From Pycnopodia helianthoides (taxonomy: Eukaryota > Echinodermata > Asteroidea > Forcipulatida > Asteriidae), in the NCBI GenBank assembly GCA_032158295.1, contig CM063251.1, forward strand, positions 16,071,757-16,135,756: a DNA stretch of 64,000 bases, read 5' to 3'. The notes beneath the pieces were generated by a model. That model made no database searches. It was not told where the DNA came from and saw nothing but the letters and a program-made list of their open reading frames with translations. Positions 57,988-64,000 of the stretch are shown piece by piece (positions within the stretch are counted from its first letter, which is position 1; each line of letters opens with the position of its first letter). A program made the position numbers and the translations under genes.

Positions 57988-58350
57988 TCTACCGACCCCA
58001 GTTCCCCCCCTCCCGCCCCCCCCTTCCCCCCCATGTACAGCTCTACAGAATCCCCATCCCCCCCCACGAGACCCCCCACGAGACCCCCCTCAAGGAAGGA
58101 GCACCCCAGACACGCAGGAGACACCGGGATCGCCACGTTCCATATATAGAAAAAACTCCTCGCGCTGAGATAACGCGACCTCCGGCGGCGCTCGAAGCGG
58201 CATGCAATTACAACCGACAATCAATACACAACGTGATGCAAGGGCCGTGTTCTGGGAAGCCCGTGCCGTTTTTTTTTTTTTTTTGCGTCGTGTGTTGTCT
58301 TCGCCTTGAGTCAACTGGGAGTTTGTGAATAAAGAAGAAGACAAAAAATC
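57988..58350 (+). terminator. CFAP410 3' UTR and polyadenylation signal
   Basis: C-rich tract at 58000-58090, T-run at 58269-58284, then AATAAA at 58328-58333 with GT-rich sequence (TGTAGCTGTGGACGTGTAC) at about 58350-58368. A second AATAAA lies at 58398. Cleavage probably falls around 58345-58355. Chance frames cross this region on both strands. Confidence 0.75.
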
Positions 58351-58359
58351 TGTAGCTGT

Positions 58360-60289
58360 GGACGTGTACTCTATCGGGTGTGTGCATGTCAATTGAAATA
58401 AATAACCGTGGCTCCCTGTCTCTGGATTGAGGGGGGCCCCTGCAGATATTGAGTGCACCAACTCTGGACGGAGAAACACGAAAATTTGCCCACATTTCCC
58501 ACATTAAATGGAGTTCAAATTGATTGTTTTTTTCTGCCGTTTACCGATTCGGCCGTGGGGAGTAGTGGGGGACCCGTTGCCAGGGTTTAAGCAGGGGAAA
58601 AGCCTGCGCCATCCTGCGATCGTTCACATCTAAGTGGGAAAAAAACTACACTTGAATTAATTCCACGTGTGTGTGTCTTTCTGATGTTGTGTTCAGCCTG
58701 GTGGAATGTTTATGGTCAATCGTGTTAATGCGATCCAGAAATGTACATTGATTAAGTTAGTAGTAAACTATTTTGAGTATTTCATGCTTTCCCCCTCTTT
58801 ATTTGTATTGAATTTAAAAAGTAAGAAATACCATTTGTCTTCATTATACCATCTATGGTTTAAGTCGATCATTTTCCCTCACCCCCCTCAACTGGTTTTG
58901 AAATGCTACGTTACCGTTCTTTCAGCAAACACTTTCTCATTTTCATACATTTTTTAATAACAATGGAATCCGTCATCTTAGCATTTGAAAAAAAGTAAAT
59001 TTGTGAAGGGGAAAGAAAAAAGTAAGAAAGGAAAAGTGAATTGATTTGATTGAACATTCTTGCCCCCGTTGAAAAATATTTTGTAGCTTGCAGACTTCAA
59101 CTTTTAAAAAGTAAGATAAGGGAGTTAAACAAAAGTGTAAAATGTCTCTAAATATCGCATCACTTAAATCCCCATGACTATGCAAAGATGTTTTCATCAG
59201 TATGACGTACAACCCTTTCTCAAATGATATTTGTTACAAAATGGCGGTCAAAAATCTAATTCAAGGAATGACAAAATAAATCAAATGGTTTAAATTATGT
59301 ACGTATGTATATTTAAAATTTATAACAAGTAATAATTCAGTGGAGATTACCAGTGAACTCCAACCTCATTAAACGATGAGACATGTTTGTGCGCAAGATA
59401 GGAATATTTTGCTTGTTAATTAAAAATTAGTAAAATTGCATTCCCAAAGTGAAATAAAAAACATGCCCTTCAGACTCTTGTTCCGAGATTCAGAAAAAAG
59501 AAGAAGAAGAAATTGCCGTACGCAAAGTTATAAATAAGATTAATGTCATTGAAATAACTCTTTTTAGATTATGCTTTTAGGGGGAAAATGTAGGTTGTTT
59601 TGCAACGTTTTAAACATATAGATGAGCAGATTAACGGTATTGTGCTGGTATACCTAACACTCGATGGATTACGACCATCAAAGGTTAAATTCTTATTACT
59701 GGAATGAGGTGACAAAAGTTAGCATGACCAAGAAGTGAGCTGAGCACATTGCCACTATTACCGGAGTTGTGTATCTTTGTATACGGTGGGGGAATACAAT
59801 CTTAAAAACTAAGATGTGCTATGGTGCCTTGTTCATCGTGGTTTTGTCTCCACGGATGTGGTGGTGCATTAGTGAGTACTATCACACTTAAGAAGCTACA
59901 CTCCTGGGCAAGTTTCTTTTGGTTACAGTTTGGTATTCTTGCCAGTGTAGTACATTACACGTGGCGTAGTGTGTGTAAAATGGAAGTCTGCAAGAACAAG
60001 CATTTATCCCAACAGTGTCCGTTACTGTGTATGTACCCTGAAATTGAAACGAAATGCCAAGTCCCTACAAAGCGTTGCTGACTGACAGGTAGGGTCATAG
60101 AATTGTCGTTGTCAACGTAATGCTGATTTATTGGCAAAATTGTACAGAAAGATACCAATGAAAGTCACATGTGAAAGTTTCGGCTGAATACAGTGTCTGC
60201 AACAAAACAGCAAAAAAACTGTCAGTATTTTCACGAGAACGACGAATCTATCCACATTTAGCGAGTTGACAGCAGGTACCAACCTTATC
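58360..60289. other. Downstream flank, no gene seen
   Basis: AT-rich; overlapping frames of 60-86 codons with no recognisable product. Confidence 0.4.
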
Positions 60290-60450
60290 TCTTGCCGCAG
60301 CATTCGCAAATGGACACCAACCTCAGAAATCAAAACCATATTACGTCAAAGGGAATCCGTTCTCAAAATGGTTTATACTATCAACAGCTTCAGTGCTTTT
60401 TACAAAGTAAGTTTTTATGGTCATTCATTTTTGGAGGTGACCTTACCTTT
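60290..60450 (-). mobile_element. TTAA family C, partial copy
   Basis: GGTTTATACTATCAACAGCT then AAAGTAAGTTTTTATGGTCA and CCTTACCT before TTAA at 60447-60450, the reverse complement of the left half of copy 1. The other end is not recognisable. Confidence 0.6.
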
Positions 60451-62905
60451 AAGCTGAAAATCACACAACACGCATTCTCACTTGAACATTTATTTACACA
60501 CAAATGCCGGAGTTTGCTTTTGTATTTGGGAATGTCAAAATCATTGATCAACTCTTTTAAAAAGTATTGAAAAATAAAGAACTGAAGTTGAAACAAAGTT
60601 GGTGTTTCGTTACACAATCAGAATGCACACATTTTGCGTGAGTGAAGTCTCTGATGTTTTTGTATACAAAATCAATTTGGTCACGCGAATATTTCACCCA
60701 CGCCAGTAATTTTTCGTCACAACTGGGTGTAGCGGTTCCTTAAAAATGTTCTTTCCGTCAAGGCCACACTTAATAACTATGTAAATACACCTTGATGTAA
60801 ATACATTTAATATCAAATTGTTGAAAGGTGACACTGTATAAATACTGTTTCTGTATCCAGTATGAGATTTCTTACTGTGAAGTTTGTGTAAGGTATTGTA
60901 ATATTTGGTATTGTTGAGTTCAAATAAACAAAAATAATGTTGATATCCTTCAGTGTAATTAATATAAGAATATTTTTGTGACAAACAATTGGAGCTTATT
61001 GAAATTGGGTATTAAATTTAAGTAGAATCTAGCTCTATTTAGTATGTGACAATTTGAGGCTTGCAAAAGCCCGTCTCGTTTTGACAGGCTTTGATTTGTT
61101 TGTTTATATACTCTTGATTTGAAAAAATGCCTCCAGGAAAGTCAACTTAACGGAAGTTTTTCACTGACTGGCAGATCCAGATTTGTCCCAAATACCCTAA
61201 TTCTGGGTATTTCCAGGTAGCCTGAGGATGTACACATAGTATTTATCCTCCGCTCCAATATAGGTCATGTCAGTCATGACATAAAGAATTGCCACTAACC
61301 ATTACCCCCCCCCCCCTCCCCTTTACAAGTCTTGGCAGCGTGCCTTACCCGTAACACAATCCAGTTTACACAGGGCTTGCAATCACCTGCAAGGACTGGA
61401 AGAGGGTTTTTTTCCCTCCCTTTTTTTAAACAAATCCCGAGGGGGAAGTTTCTCCTCAGATGCCTGGCATTTTTACTTCTTCTGGGGGAACATTGGAGAG
61501 TGCAACGCCACTCAAGCTTAAGCGTAACCCGAGTTCCTGACACGTGTTTGAGTTGGAATCAACACTCTCCCCTACGATCGCTTGGTTCATTATTGTTCTG
61601 TGTTCAGAGAGGGCAGCTGTGGGGCCAAGTCGGGCCATCCACGGGAAATTGATTACGGAAATTCAGAAGTGCGCTGATTCTCCTGGCGATGTTTGCTTTT
61701 CTTTGCTTTTTTTCCCCTTCTTCCATAACACTCAGTGCATCTGCGTTGTTTTTTTTTTCAAAGTACAAAGCCCAGCTCCAAGAAATTTCTGTAGGGGGTT
61801 TTTGGAGGGTCTTTTTCTGACAAATAGCCGAAGGAAATGTGGTTAGCCGACACCTTTTAGTGTCCACAAAGCAGCCATTTTGGGGGAATAATCTTTTGAT
61901 AACCGCTTTTGATTCACAAAAGAGGATGGTTAATACATGGCACTGGTTATTTGGTTACCCTGACTTGCGGGGAGATCGCAAGAGACCCAACAATAGATAC
62001 ACTTATGTCCATCACCCGCTGCCATCAATGGCTATACGTTTTTTCAGTGGGCTCTTGTTAAAACAGTCCCCCCTGTGATACACGAGTGATAGACAAGTGT
62101 CTGCTGACTGTACACAGTGATTTGTAGCGGACACATGTTGACAATAACTCATGAGTCACTGGAAAACGTCTGTGGCTGCTTTTTTTTTTTTTTTTCAACA
62201 AATGAATTTATTATTATCGAGTAATGGAAGGTAATGTCTACCAGCCCCTGTTACTCACAAGTTACGTCTTTTATAAATCCTTCACTGGAACGCCTCCACA
62301 GATGAAATATCAATTTTGATCTGTTTTTGTGGCATTTATTCAAAATTTTAATTTTTTGCTGTTTGTTTTTTTGTATTAAGTGTTTCCGTTGGTTAAATAA
62401 AAAGGTGGACTTTGTTTTTTCCGTTCAATCTAAAGATTTAGAAAAGTCTTTATCTCAACGTCTTCACATATAAAACATTAAATTGCTGCATTTCTTGATA
62501 GTTCAAAGGTTTCCTTTTTTCTCTTGTCTTAATTTTAGTGAACTAGTGAACAACAAATTAAAGGTGGACCTTGTTTAATCCCCTTAAATCTTGAGAAGAT
62601 TTAGAATGAAGAAAGTAATGAATTTTAATGACCTCATTTATCAAATTGTGGACTTGACGAGGTCAGGCCCGTTAATTACGATTTGTAACGTACCTAGTTC
62701 ATATGGGGGGGGGGGGACCTGTGCGATCACACTTTGTATCAAACCAATGGGATAGTTAGAGCCATGGCCACAGGCTGTCAGTACGATACCCATGTTACAC
62801 AAGGTAATTTGCAAGCAGCCAGCTCCAAGAAATCTCCAAGTGCAGTAGGTTGCCTCCAAGTTGCCTTGTAAAAAAATGCCTCGTGACACAAAAGCTTTGA
62901 CCATT
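60451..62905. other. Downstream flank, no gene seen
   Basis: C-run at 61305-61316, T-run at 62180-62195, G-run at 62706-62715. Frames at 61295-61867 overlap on both strands and have no product I recognise. Confidence 0.4.
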
Positions 62906-63055
62906 CATTATAAAGGCCTGGGCCTGTTACTTTTACAGAGGCTACAGAGGCCTCCATGCCCCTGGTCATTAATGGCCTTTGTGCCCCTTTAAGTGTGCCA
63001 GTACAAAGCTAGGTTTTCCTCATGGAGGTGCCCTATCGAAGAAAAACTGTGTGCC
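62906..63055. mobile_element. Family G-like fragment, diverged
   Basis: AAAGGCCTGGGCCTGTTACT then GAGGCCTCCATGCCCCTGG and GGAGGTGCCCTATCG. The order matches family G but the right inverted end is lost. Confidence 0.6.
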
Positions 63056-63060
63056 CTTAC

Positions 63061-63325
63061 AAGAATGAAAGACGTATTTATTTTATTGAACATCCAACAG
63101 CGCAATTAGTGCCAATAACGGGATGAATAGGAAATAAGAAGAATTGCTCAGTCTGTGGGAGGTAAAACCCTAAATGAGGAAACACCCGCTCAATCAGGTA
63201 GGAACTGGAAATCTAATCCACATGCAATCCTCCAATCTGAGTTGGGTTTCGAACCGGGGTCCACAGAGGTTTAAACAAGGCATGGAAAGAAACCAGTCAA
63301 GCGAACCTGATCCCCTGGTATCAGG
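63061..63325 (-). mobile_element. tRNA-derived SINE
   Basis: Minus strand: A-box-like region near 63315-63300, B box CCCGGTTCGAAACCCAAC at about 63260-63243, and tail with ACATCCAACAGCGCAATTAG (plus strand, 63090). Same family as 52017-52755 but uninterrupted. Confidence 0.7.
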
Positions 63326-64000
63326 CTTGCATGTACTGGGTTCATACACAGTCTGTTTAAGTAAGAGAAATGTTCTTCCAGTGTCCGATGGCAACTTAAG
63401 TCGTTGAGTCCTTGGTCTCCTTACCAAGGAGTGGGGGAGGGGGGGGGGGTTCAAGTCCAGTCATAGCTCTCTATGCTTTAATTCAGCTTCCATGTTTGAT
63501 TGCTTAATGATTAACACCTCATTTAAGAGGTTGAAGGGGTTTAAAAAAGACATCAAAAAAGGGACACCCACCCTATCCCCCTAAAGATTCCCTGAAATGC
63601 TTTTATTTATTCCTTACACTTTTACATTATAATGTATATGTAATTTTAAATCCAAGACGCTTGGTCAATATGTCAAGTAAAGAAATGTTTATGTCAGAGC
63701 CAGAATATTTCTAATTTCAGTTGTACAAATTATACTAAAAAGTTATTTGAAATAATGCTTGTTTATGGTATTGTTCCACAAAGGCCAGTTATGTTGACAT
63801 GAGCAGGAGGTGGTTTGTAATGTATTTTTAAATGCAAACAGTTAAAATAAAATATATTACTTCCTTTTAATTTCTGTGTTGGAATGAACCACTTCCACGG
63901 CCCCGATTTAATAAAAGTAGAAAATATTGCTTGTCAAATTTCTTCCGCTGAGCAAAAATTAAAGGTGAGCGCATCACAAATATCGTATGGCATGTTTAGC
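63326..64000. other. Downstream flank, no gene seen
   Basis: G-run at 63440-63449. The last 110 bases start a possible family F fragment (CCCCGATTTAATAAAAGTAG at 63901). Confidence 0.4.

Noticed and set aside
57960..58504. Open frames of 96-129 codons overlapping the end of CFAP410
   Set aside because: They lie in the C-rich 3' UTR and downstream sequence in other frames; composition is driven by homopolymers.

Overview
This is animal nuclear DNA from an AT-rich, repeat-laden genome. The only protein gene I can establish is CFAP410 (C21orf2/LRRC76), a leucine-rich-repeat protein of the ciliary base, on the + strand. Five of its exons are visible (4080-4098, 31918-32188, 36600-36750, 46841-46925, 57883-57987). 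All have consensus splice sites, their codon phases join in one frame, and the joined product aligns from the end of the N-terminal leucine-rich repeat to the stop codon. The first coding exon was not found and probably lies upstream of base 1. The repeat style (abundant short TTAA-flanked elements, fold-back elements ending in GGGCCCAATTTCATAAAGC, tRNA-headed SINEs with a GCGCTATATAA-type tail) suggests an invertebrate deuterostome, most likely an echinoderm such as a sea star. That assignment is inference.

Layout. 1-4079 is upstream flank or intron 1 with a 14-copy minisatellite. 4080-4098 is a 19-nt microexon behind an unusually long AG-free stretch. Intron 2 (4099-31917, 27.8 kb) is packed with miniature transposons, LINE relics, fold-back elements, minisatellites and one nested-insertion cluster. 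31918-32188 encodes the leucine-rich-repeat block. Intron 3 (32189-36599) holds an inverted pair of tRNA-like SINEs. Intron 4 (36751-46840) holds a possible alternative exon, two tRNA-headed SINE copies and a 2.3-kb CCAAT/ATTGG-rich degenerate tandem array. Intron 5 (46926-57882) holds a 0.9-kb 23-bp minisatellite and several TTAA elements. The last exon is followed by a C-rich 3' UTR and AATAAA near 58328. From there to 64000 I see repeats but no gene.

The repeats tell a coherent story. At least six kinds of short non-coding element are flanked by TTAA, the target site of piggyBac-type transposases. Three of them sit inside other repeats whose uninterrupted copies are also in the window, so filled and empty sites can be compared directly. 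Several families share an internal core of roughly 50 bp although their ends differ. No transposase gene is present.

Most open reading frames in the window are chance or repeat-derived and are not annotated as genes.
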